From the NCBI GenBank assembly GCA_001873075.1, contig MNYL01000261.1:1-6689 (forward strand): 6,689 nucleotides of DNA. The letters run 5' to 3'. A program made the translations under genes and the position numbers. Below the pieces are notes generated by a model. The model made no database searches. It saw only the letters and a program-made list of their open reading frames with translations, and was not told the origin of the DNA. Shown here piece by piece: positions 1 through 6,083 of the stretch (position 1 is the first letter of the stretch; the number at the start of each line of letters is the position of its first letter). The stretch comes from Fibrobacteres bacterium CG2_30_45_31. GTDB taxonomy: Bacteria; Fibrobacterota; Fibrobacteria; Fibrobacterales; Fibrobacteraceae.

Positions 1-49
1 ACATAGCGCAACCGTCTATTCTCAGTGCCAGTCCTTCCGCCACCCCTTC

Positions 50-68
50 TGCGGGGGACACCCCCGCA
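50..68. repeat. Perfect GC-rich inverted repeat (hairpin) downstream of the lipoprotein gene
   Basis: An 8-bp perfect stem (TGCGGGGG / CCCCCGCA) closes a 3-base ACA loop, 25 bases beyond the stop codon of the minus-strand lipoprotein gene. It could stop or protect that transcript, but read on the minus strand the stem is followed by GAAGGGG rather than a run of T, so it is not a canonical intrinsic terminator. The surrounding bases are also rich in C runs (CCCC at 43-46, CCCCC at 72-76), which suggests a REP-like intergenic element. Copy number elsewhere in the genome cannot be judged from this window. The rest of bases 1-92 shows no gene I can support. Confidence 0.6.
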
Positions 69-92
69 ACGCCCCCAAAGCAAAGAATAAGA

Positions 93-3000
93 CTATTCCA
101 CAATTATCTGCGGCGATGTGACTTGTAGCAATAATTCCCATTCCTCGCGAATTTTTTCGTACTCCGAAGGATCCGCATAAATGGCAAAAGTGGTCCACTT
201 ATAACCATGAGGAATTTTTTCATACGCCGTATATTCTGGCTCGCGTCCCAAATCCCCATTGCTTTGCACCGTCAGCTTTTTGTTCTTCACCGTAGAAACT
301 TCCAATACACTGGTAAAGAATGTCTCATGAGGCATACGAATTGGATGGTGACGAGTACGCACCTTCGGAAGACGCATCAGAGAACGTTCCCACACGTTAG
401 GGAAACGGCCCTTGATGCCTTGAGCGCTTTGACCAAAGTAATGAGGACTGGCAAAAGTGACGACCAAAATCAAAGGTTTGTTAAAATCGCGGACATTGGT
501 AGTCATCACTTGAGAAATGCTGACATCAGGAATCCCTTGAGAAAGAAAACTTTCCATCAATTTTTCCTGTTCTTTAGCATCGCGACCATAGAGTTGATTT
601 CGAAAAGCCGAGGCAAACTTTCCTTGTAGATACAAAGAATCGCGAAATTCTGCAGAGCCATTTTCGTCTATAAAAAGACGGTGATGCAAAAATACTTGAT
701 GTTCCTCTGCATCTTCTAAAATCGGGGTCACAGCGACGCGACTATTTTCGCCATCAATAATCAGTGCCACTTTGCCTTCCATATCCAGCGGAACTGGGCG
801 ATCATTCCCCGCTTTGTCCGTAGGATCCACCCACATCTCAGAATTTTTTTCTCCCTTGGGGATGTAAAGCATCATGTGATCAAATTGCTGAATTGTAGGC
901 AGTGTTTCAAAACCAGTTTCATTCAAATGAATAGCCACAAGTTGGGCAGGCACACCAATCGCATTGAGCATTTCCTTTAATAGCAAACTTTGATCTTTGC
1001 AATCCCCTTGGTGTTCTTTTAAGGTAATCTCCGCGGTCTGCGGAATCAAAGAATGGCCCCCGAAACGAACATCCCGGTACCTGATATTTTCACGCACCCA
1101 ATCCACTAATGCAAGTACCGCTTTGTCCCCCATTTTATTGCCGCGCACTTCAAATGCTTTCTCCCGAACCGCCACCGCATTTTTAATTTGATGCTGAATC
1201 AAATTTTGATAATTACGCCCTACATCTTCCCATTTTTGTTTTCCCGTGAGCATTAACCCTGCACCAAAATCTCGGTATACTGGCATATACATTTCTTTTT
1301 GAATCACCACCGGATTCTCAATCTGCCATTCTTTGCTGTCCTTCGTCACTTTTGAAATCGACAACGGTCCATATTCTTCAGTGACAAAACGCGACGTATC
1401 AGCCTCAATCTTAAAAGAAGAAATTCCTACAGGAATATCCCGGCTACTGATGAAATCAGTGTAGGGAATCACATCATGATTTTCAATACTGGTACGAGAC
1501 ATTTGCAAATAGATATAATCCCCTGAAACCAGTTCTTTAAGAGGAAAATGCGCCATCTGAGATTCATTGGCACCCCCTAATTCCGTGGCATAAGTGATGT
1601 AGGTGTTCTGCAAAGTCGCTTTATATTTGAGAGTCATCGTGGAATCATAAACTTCCAGGGCATTTATGAAAATGCGATCAAAGCCGGGAAGAAAATCAAA
1701 TGTGAATTCCTGATAAATCGCCGTGCCACGGACATCCAGAATTTCCATCAGGAGTTGTTCTGTGCGCACCCACGCCTCTCCATTCTCTGCACGAAGTGCT
1801 TCGCGTTGCCAATGAATCACGGCAGGGAATTCTTCGGCCTTTGCCTTTGCCGCAAAATCTTTACGAAGCAAAGCTTTGAGATTCTGCGGGCGTTCTTCAA
1901 CAGGATTGATTGGTTTTTGTAGCGTACGATTATCCGCTTTACCTAAAAAGGCTTTAGTCGCAGAAAGGAAACTCTTGGCATCTTCATTATCTGGACGGAG
2001 AATTAACGTTTGCGTAAGCGTACGTTCTGCATTACGGAAACTTTTAGAATAGAACTGAATTTTGCCGCGCATCAACCATACTTTATAATTATCCAAACCC
2101 AGAGGCAGCGTTTCTTCGCTCACCGCAAGTGCTTCCCCGTAACGCCCGAGGAATACGAGAGCATCCATCAGTGTGAGGCCCAAATCGACGTTCATTCCAA
2201 ATCGTTTGCGCACTCCATATAATAAATCCACCGCTTCCGCATACTGATCCATCCCCATGTAGGTTTTAGCAAGGTAAACGCCCAGTCGGGCAGATGGTTG
2301 TTTGTCGAACAGACGTTGCACTACCAGAAGAGACTGAGTCCGTTGCCCGAGGCCCCAGAGAGCATCACTCAAATTAATAACATACTCTGGATTATTGGGT
2401 GTGTATTGCAACGCCAGTTCCGCATACTTGCGCGCTTGCCCATAGTCAAAAAGGGATTCGTACATTTCGCCCAAAATGGAAAGGAGTCGCCCACTTTTAC
2501 GCACTAAATCCATCTGACTCAAGAAATGATTGACTCCCGGACCATATAATTCTTTCAGTTGATAAACAAAGCCACAATTGATAAGATAGAGTGGTTCGTT
2601 AGGATCCATTTGATTCGCTTTTTCAAAATAACTCAAAGCCACCAGCGGCTGTTTCTCTTCCAGACGTAAAAGGCCTACCTGACTTACCACAGCGGCATTA
2701 AATTTTTGCACCTTCGGATCATTAGTTTGTTCTGGTACCGCTTCAACAGTAAGCCCTTCAACGCTACGATCCAGTATTTTCCTGTACTTTTTATAAAGTA
2801 TTTCCTGAGCCCAACCAGCCACAAGAATACCTCGACCATGATCCCAGAAATAACGCCCCACATAATGAAAATCAAAACCGCTAATGGTTCGAGTCACTTC
2901 AAAATCTTGAGAGAAGCTTCCCATGGAACCCCCTCTCCGACGCTGAACGAGCATCTCTGGATCTTGAGGGTCCAGGCCCACACGCATCAGAAGCACTTTG

Positions 3001-3857
3001 AACAAATCTTGAGAACTGACTTCTTCTGGATCAATGATCGCTCCATACACAAAAAAGGCTGCTTCTTCAGACTTATTGGAAAGCACTAAATCCGGATCGC
3101 TGTTTTGAAGCGCAATTCCCGCCCAATGGTGCCAAAGAGTATCGGATGCTTTCCAGCGATAGCCCAACGATGGGGAAACATGTTCCAGGACTCGTTCTTT
3201 AGAAATTTCTTTTTCAGTGCTTTGAAGAATGCGGGAATCCACAACAAAACCCTTGAAGAAATGCTCCCATTCCGCTTTAAGTTCATTTCTGCTCTTCACG
3301 GAATCAGATACCGTCAAGGAAAGAAAAAAGACATAATTCCCCACTCCAGCAACAAAGCCGCAAGCTTGGTAAGGAGCATTCTCACGCACTCCTTCGACCT
3401 CCCAACGAACCCCTGTCATTCCCAATAATTCCATCGGCGTAATTTCAGAATAGGTGGCTTTTTTCCCAGCGGTCTCATAACTTTGCATTTCCATTCGGGC
3501 GCGGTCCATAATTTGCGAATCATCCCCCTTCTCAAGGACGATGAATTGAATCACCGCACGACGGCCATCCTCCGCACGGAAAAACTCCAACGGAGCATTC
3601 TCATCATTGGGATCGCTGACTAAACCCCAAGAGGTATCAGGGAGATTAAACGAGAAACCAGGCCGTTTGAACTCTGCAAGTACAGCAACAGGAGCTGATT
3701 TCGCATCCACATCCATAGGGGTTTCATAAGAAGAACCACCCTCACGTTCAGGGACTGACGATTTTTCAGAAAGAAGTTGCCCGGAAGGGGTACATGCAGA
3801 AACGAAAAGGCCCCAAAATAGACAAAAAAGGCAAGCTAAAAATAATTTCTTTGGCAT
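93..3857 (-). CDS. Large TPR/DUF3857/transglutaminase-like lipoprotein
   Basis: This predicted lipoprotein has 1254 residues, counted from the second of two adjacent ATGs. Residues 1-22 form a lipoprotein signal: Lys-Lys, a hydrophobic stretch, then lipobox V-S-A-C with Cys22 as the lipidation site. The +2 residue is Thr, with no Asp retention signal, so outer-membrane anchoring is likely. Residues about 61-207 and 230-372 look like two related alpha/beta domains. About seven TPR-like helical pairs follow (387-633), for example the one ending NQMDPNEP and the one ending LQYTPNNP. Residues about 695-840 resemble DUF3857. Residues about 910-1015 are a transglutaminase-like papain fold with Cys953 in GDCKDQS, His994 in FDHMMLYI and Asp1011 in WVDPTD, so the triad looks intact. 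Residues 1050-1250 form a C-terminal beta domain like those that usually follow DUF3857-transglutaminase modules. The family is poorly characterised. Peptidase, amidase or crosslinking activity in the periplasm is possible but not shown. It is transcribed divergently from gapA. Confidence 0.93.
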   Translation of the reverse strand: MPKKLFLACLFCLFWGLFVSACTPSGQLLSEKSSVPEREGGSSYETPMDVDAKSAPVAVLAEFKRPGFSFNLPDTSWGLVSDPNDENAPLEFFRAEDGRRAVIQFIVLEKGDDSQIMDRARMEMQSYETAGKKATYSEITPMELLGMTGVRWEVEGVRENAPYQACGFVAGVGNYVFFLSLTVSDSVKSRNELKAEWEHFFKGFVVDSRILQSTEKEISKERVLEHVSPSLGYRWKASDTLWHHWAGIALQNSDPDLVLSNKSEEAAFFVYGAIIDPEEVSSQDLFKVLLMRVGLDPQDPEMLVQRRRGGSMGSFSQDFEVTRTISGFDFHYVGRYFWDHGRGILVAGWAQEILYKKYRKILDRSVEGLTVEAVPEQTNDPKVQKFNAAVVSQVGLLRLEEKQPLVALSYFEKANQMDPNEPLYLINCGFVYQLKELYGPGVNHFLSQMDLVRKSGRLLSILGEMYESLFDYGQARKYAELALQYTPNNPEYVINLSDALWGLGQRTQSLLVVQRLFDKQPSARLGVYLAKTYMGMDQYAEAVDLLYGVRKRFGMNVDLGLTLMDALVFLGRYGEALAVSEETLPLGLDNYKVWLMRGKIQFYSKSFRNAERTLTQTLILRPDNEDAKSFLSATKAFLGKADNRTLQKPINPVEERPQNLKALLRKDFAAKAKAEEFPAVIHWQREALRAENGEAWVRTEQLLMEILDVRGTAIYQEFTFDFLPGFDRIFINALEVYDSTMTLKYKATLQNTYITYATELGGANESQMAHFPLKELVSGDYIYLQMSRTSIENHDVIPYTDFISSRDIPVGISSFKIEADTSRFVTEEYGPLSISKVTKDSKEWQIENPVVIQKEMYMPVYRDFGAGLMLTGKQKWEDVGRNYQNLIQHQIKNAVAVREKAFEVRGNKMGDKAVLALVDWVRENIRYRDVRFGGHSLIPQTAEITLKEHQGDCKDQSLLLKEMLNAIGVPAQLVAIHLNETGFETLPTIQQFDHMMLYIPKGEKNSEMWVDPTDKAGNDRPVPLDMEGKVALIIDGENSRVAVTPILEDAEEHQVFLHHRLFIDENGSAEFRDSLYLQGKFASAFRNQLYGRDAKEQEKLMESFLSQGIPDVSISQVMTTNVRDFNKPLILVVTFASPHYFGQSAQGIKGRFPNVWERSLMRLPKVRTRHHPIRMPHETFFTSVLEVSTVKNKKLTVQSNGDLGREPEYTAYEKIPHGYKWTTFAIYADPSEYEKIREEWELLLQVTSPQIIVE

Positions 3858-3863
3858 CATAGT

Positions 3864-3869
3864 CCCTAA
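3864..3869 (-). promoter_or_regulatory. Ribosome binding site of the lipoprotein gene; decides the start
   Basis: Read on the minus strand the sequence is TTAGGG, then ACT, then ATGATG. The AGGG core is 3 bases from the first ATG (3860) and 6 bases from the second (3857), so the second ATG has the more usual spacing. Either choice gives a canonical lipoprotein signal. The upstream in-frame ATG at 4037 lies inside gapA and has no signal-like sequence after it, so it is not the start. Confidence 0.6.
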
Positions 3870-3894
3870 GTTAGAGAAAAACGCAAGCGAGGAC

Positions 3895-3925
3895 TTCGCA
3901 ACGACTGCAATTTTACATAAATTTG
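3895..3925 (+). promoter_or_regulatory. Candidate gapA promoter of the TAnnTTTG type
   Basis: TAAATTTG at 3918-3925 matches exactly the -7 box TAnnTTTG known from Bacteroidota promoters. The -33 position would be filled by TTCG (3895-3898), a weak match to TTTG, 19 bases upstream. Transcription would begin near 3932 and give a leader of about 58 bases. No good sigma-70 style -35/-10 pair is seen in this intergenic region. The assignment assumes an FCB-group host, which is itself inferred. Confidence 0.35.
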
Positions 3926-3927
3926 CA
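3906..3927. promoter_or_regulatory. 22-bp near-palindrome between the lipoprotein gene and gapA; possible operator
   Basis: The left arm TGCAATTTTAC (3906-3916) and right arm ATAAATTTGCA (3917-3927) are reverse complements at 9 of 11 positions. The mismatches are at arm position 6 and at the innermost position. The site sits in the middle of the 130-base divergent intergenic region, where a dimeric regulator could affect both genes. A different explanation is that the two arms are back-to-back promoter boxes: TAAATTTG on plus (3918-3925) and TAAAATTG on minus (3915-3908). Confidence 0.4.
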
Positions 3928-3990
3928 TCATCCGCGAGCGACCCTTTTTGGGGAAGCTGCAGTTTCACAATCAACACATAAGGATCCTCA

Positions 3991-4992
3991 ATGGCTCTCA
4001 AACTTGGTATCAATGGTTTCGGTCGTATCGGCCGCATGGTTTTTCGCGCCGCTGTTCAAAATTTTTCTAAAGACATTCAGGTTGTTGGTATCAATGACCT
4101 TCTCGATGCCGATTATCTCGCTTATATGCTCAAGTACGATTCCGTACATGGCCGTTTCCAAGGCGAAGTTTCCGTTGAAGGGAACTTCCTCGTTGTCAAT
4201 GGCAACAAAATTCGCTTGACCGCTGAAATGGATCCTCTGAACCTCAAGTGGAACGAAGTGGGTGCTGACGTGGTTGTTGAATCCACTGGTTTCTTCTTGG
4301 ATGATGCCACTGCTCGCAAGCACATCACCGCTGGTGCTAAGAAAGTGATCATGTCCGCTCCTTCCAAGGATTCTACCCCGATGTTCGTCTACGGTGTAAA
4401 CGACAAGGAATACAAGGGTCAGGACATTATTTCTAACGCATCCTGTACCACCAACTGTCTCGCTCCTATCTCCAAGGTTCTCGACGACAATTTCGGCATC
4501 GTCCGTGGCCTGATGACCACCGTTCATGCTGCTACCGCTACTCAGAAGACCGTGGATGGCCCGTCCAAGAAAGATTGGCGCGGTGGTCGTGGTATTCTTG
4601 AAAACATCATTCCTTCTTCCACTGGCGCAGCTAAAGCGGTGGGCAAGGTGCTTCCTCAGCTCAACGGTAAGCTCACTGGTATGTCCATGCGCGTTCCTAC
4701 TTCTGACGTTTCCGTGGTCGACCTCACCGTCGAACTTAAGAAGCCTACCAAGTACGAAGATATCTGTGCTGCGATGAAGGCCGCTTCTGAAGGCGAACTC
4801 AAGGGCGTTCTCGGTTATACCGAAGATTCCGTTGTTTCTACCGATTTCCGTGACTGCCCGAAGACCTCCATTTTCGATGCAAAGGCCGGCATTCAGCTCG
4901 ACCCAACCTTCGTGAAGGTGATCTCCTGGTACGATAACGAATGGGGCTATAGCAACAAGGTTTGCGAAATGGCTCGCGTGATTGCTAAATAA
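3991..4992 (+). CDS. gapA: Glyceraldehyde-3-phosphate dehydrogenase, type I (NAD-dependent)
   Basis: This enzyme catalyses phosphorylating oxidation of glyceraldehyde 3-phosphate to 1,3-bisphosphoglycerate in cytosolic glycolysis, and the reverse in gluconeogenesis. It has 333 residues, the normal full length. The N-terminal Rossmann fold opens with GINGFGRIGR (residues 6-15). Asp36 at the end of the second strand (GIND) points to NAD rather than NADP. The catalytic motif SNASCTTNC carries Cys152, and His179 in TTVHA is its partner. The S-loop (TATQKTVDG onward, 182-200) and the C-terminal SWYDNEWGYSNKV are intact. Much of the chain matches my recollection of Escherichia coli GapA. The start is supported by AAGGA at 3980-3984, 6 bases before ATG. 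Codon use is strongly biased (CGT, GGT, AAG, CTC), unlike the flanking envelope genes, as expected for a highly expressed gene. It stands alone between a divergent gene and a terminator. Confidence 0.98.
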   Translation: MALKLGINGFGRIGRMVFRAAVQNFSKDIQVVGINDLLDADYLAYMLKYDSVHGRFQGEVSVEGNFLVVNGNKIRLTAEMDPLNLKWNEVGADVVVESTGFFLDDATARKHITAGAKKVIMSAPSKDSTPMFVYGVNDKEYKGQDIISNASCTTNCLAPISKVLDDNFGIVRGLMTTVHAATATQKTVDGPSKKDWRGGRGILENIIPSSTGAAKAVGKVLPQLNGKLTGMSMRVPTSDVSVVDLTVELKKPTKYEDICAAMKAASEGELKGVLGYTEDSVVSTDFRDCPKTSIFDAKAGIQLDPTFVKVISWYDNEWGYSNKVCEMARVIAK

Positions 4993-5012
4993 TTTGGTTT
5001 TAGAATAATTCG

Positions 5013-5048
5013 AAAAGGTGGTTTCTGATTCAGAAATCACCTTTTTTT
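5013..5048 (+). terminator. Rho-independent terminator of gapA
   Basis: A 15-bp stem (5013-5027 with 5031-5045, one G-U pair) has a 3-base loop ATT. The right arm runs into seven T residues (5042-5048). It begins 20 bases after the gapA stop codon, so gapA is probably monocistronic. Confidence 0.92.
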
Positions 5049-5209
5049 GTGTGTTTAAGGCATTTCAGGGATAAAAAGTCTTTCGTTTTTTTCTATGAAC
5101 ATAAGCAAACCTATCAATATTAGCGAAAATAGTTCTCACGAAGCAGCAAAGCGGTAAGGCGTTTTTATAAATTTCATGGACGCAAAGCTGTTTTTAGAGG
5201 TGGGCCCTA

Positions 5210-5227
5210 AAGTGAAAGTTTTCACTT
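5210..5227 (+). other. Short hairpin in the leader of the first barrel gene
   Basis: AAGTGAA (5210-5216) pairs perfectly with TTCACTT (5221-5227) around the loop AGTT. A GGGCCC palindrome (5202-5207) lies just before it. No T-run follows (CATGCTTAC comes next), so it is not an intrinsic terminator. It could be an RNA structure in the leader or a protein-binding dyad. No function can be read from the sequence. Confidence 0.45.
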
Positions 5228-5298
5228 CATGCTTACAAAAACCTGTTGAAACTCTTATTTTTAATTATCTTTTTCCGTATCAAATCATTTAATTAACT

Positions 5299-5303
5299 AG
5301 GAG
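5299..5303 (+). promoter_or_regulatory. Ribosome binding site of the first barrel gene
   Basis: AGGAG lies 3 bases before the ATG at 5307 and 6 bases before the adjacent in-frame ATG at 5310. The second ATG has the more usual spacing, so the true product may lack the first Met. The signal peptide is unaffected by the choice. Confidence 0.75.
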
Positions 5304-5306
5304 AAC

Positions 5307-5942
5307 ATGATGAATAATTTGATTAAAGTTGCAATGATGGCTCTTGCCTTCGCGTCTTTTTCCATGGCGGAAGGACTTTCTGTAGGTGGCCATGTGTCTG
5401 GAGCCTATTCTGCATTCTGGGGTGATAGTGACATGGAAGATTTTTGGGGCCCTGGTTTCAATGCCGGTATTGCTTTATACCTTCCTTTTACACCAAGTAT
5501 TGGCTTTAATCCGGAAGTAACCTTCGGTTATCGTTCTGAATCCAACGAAGAAACTGAAGAAGGACTAAAAATGACAGGTGATTTGAGCCAGATGAATATT
5601 GATATTCCTCTTCTTTTCCGTTTTAATGTAGTTAGCGGACTGTTCTTTGAAGCAGGCCCATTTATGTCTCTGGCTCTTAGCGACAATTTTGATTACACCG
5701 CAGAATATAATGGAGAAGATGTTACAGCTGCAGTTGAAGCTGAAGCTGAGGCAGCAGGGGAGCCTATTGAAGGTCCTGATCAAAAATTCTTTGAAATGGG
5801 AATACTCGCTGGCGTAGGATATTCCATTACCCAGAAAATTGACATTGATGCTCGTTTTGGTTTAGGTCTTACCAAACTTTATGACGATGCTGATGCAAAA
5901 TCCTTTATGTTCCACTTGGGTGGTACTTTCTGGTTTATGTAA
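5307..5942 (+). CDS. Small outer-membrane beta-barrel protein (PorT/OMP_b-brl-like)
   Basis: This 211-residue protein is predicted to be an eight-stranded barrel in the outer membrane. A Sec signal peptide ends at S-M-A (19-21), leaving Glu22 as the mature N-terminus. Amphipathic strands with alternating aromatic or aliphatic residues are visible at about 22-38, 48-60, 65-78, 94-108, 110-126, 161-175, 178-190 and 197-211. The paired segments NIDIPLLFRFNV and GLFFEAGPFMSLAL are typical of the OMP_b-brl family. The chain ends FWFM, an aromatic end though not with a final Phe. An Ala/Glu-rich acidic loop at about 140-158 (EAEAEAAGEP) is probably extracellular. Its ligand or role is unknown, and members of this family are usually annotated only as porin-family or outer-membrane proteins. 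It is followed by its own terminator and by a paralogue. No enzyme motif is present. Confidence 0.9.
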   Translation: MMNNLIKVAMMALAFASFSMAEGLSVGGHVSGAYSAFWGDSDMEDFWGPGFNAGIALYLPFTPSIGFNPEVTFGYRSESNEETEEGLKMTGDLSQMNIDIPLLFRFNVVSGLFFEAGPFMSLALSDNFDYTAEYNGEDVTAAVEAEAEAAGEPIEGPDQKFFEMGILAGVGYSITQKIDIDARFGLGLTKLYDDADAKSFMFHLGGTFWFM

Positions 5943-5963
5943 TAGTTTAAGTTCAATTTAATG

Positions 5964-5996
5964 AAAGATCCCGATCCCCTGTGACCGGGGTTTTTT
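5964..5996 (+). terminator. Rho-independent terminator after the first barrel gene
   Basis: AAAGATCCCG (5964-5973) pairs with CGGGGTTTTT (5986-5995), including two G-T wobbles, around a 12-base loop. Six T residues (5991-5996) close the element. It starts 21 bases after the stop codon and separates the two barrel genes transcriptionally. Confidence 0.82.
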
Positions 5997-6020
5997 ATTC
6001 GTTGAGTTTTTTCAATTACA

Positions 6021-6051
6021 TCTGATTTACTTTGTTTGTTTCTTATATTTG
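6021..6051 (+). promoter_or_regulatory. Candidate promoter of the second barrel gene (TAnnTTTG type)
   Basis: TATATTTG (6044-6051) is an exact TAnnTTTG box. TCTG (6021-6024) lies 19 bases upstream as an imperfect -33 TTTG. The same 19-base spacing is seen in the candidate gapA promoter. Transcription would begin near 6058, giving a leader of about 26 bases. Its place after a terminator and before a gene supports the call. Confidence 0.45.
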
Positions 6052-6083
6052 CACCTAATTATGTTTCACTTGGAGATGGACCC

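Larger units (their letters stand above)
5049..5306 (+). other. Gene-free leader upstream of the first outer-membrane barrel gene
   Basis: These 258 bases lie between the gapA terminator and the barrel gene and contain no convincing gene. A weak sigma-70-like pair, TTGTGT (5047-5052) and GATAAA (5070-5075) with 17 bases between, could start a transcript with a long leader. GCAAACC (5105-5111), CAGCAAAG (5144-5151) and GGACGCAAAGCTG (5178-5190) recall the conserved core of GEMM-I cyclic-di-GMP riboswitches. CAGC can pair with GCTG around the last two. However, no clean inner hairpin, receptor helix or closing stem was found. Nearer the gene the sequence is AT-rich, with TATCTTTT (5266-5273) one base away from the TAnnTTTG promoter box. 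Confidence 0.4.

Noticed and set aside
1..120. Plus-strand frames open from the left edge that could be the end of an upstream gene
   Set aside because: Two frames are open over this short stretch, neither looks like a real protein end, and both would run into the lipoprotein gene. The GC-rich hairpin explains the composition better.
207..3428. Several plus- and minus-strand open frames of 60-140 codons within the lipoprotein gene
   Set aside because: All lie inside a continuous coding sequence with recognisable domains, lack ribosome sites of note and show no family features.
3953..3966. Small stem GAAGC/GTTTC with loop TGCA in the gapA leader
   Set aside because: It has only five pairs, one of them a wobble, and no conserved or functional context. 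It is likely chance.
3861..4037. N-terminal extension of the lipoprotein frame, starting at an ATG inside gapA
   Set aside because: It would overlap the start of gapA and bury the lipoprotein signal 60 residues into the protein. The ATG pair at 3855-3860 has a ribosome site directly before it and opens a canonical signal.
3988..5040. Long minus-strand open frame (350 codons) lying over the whole of gapA
   Set aside because: It is antisense to an unmistakable gapA, has no plausible ribosome site or recognisable protein features, and such frames arise from the biased codon use of highly expressed genes.
5176..5292. 38-codon plus-strand open frame in the leader of the first barrel gene
   Set aside because: It has no ribosome site, its composition is unremarkable, and its start overlaps the GGACGCAAAGC segment. 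There is no support for translation.
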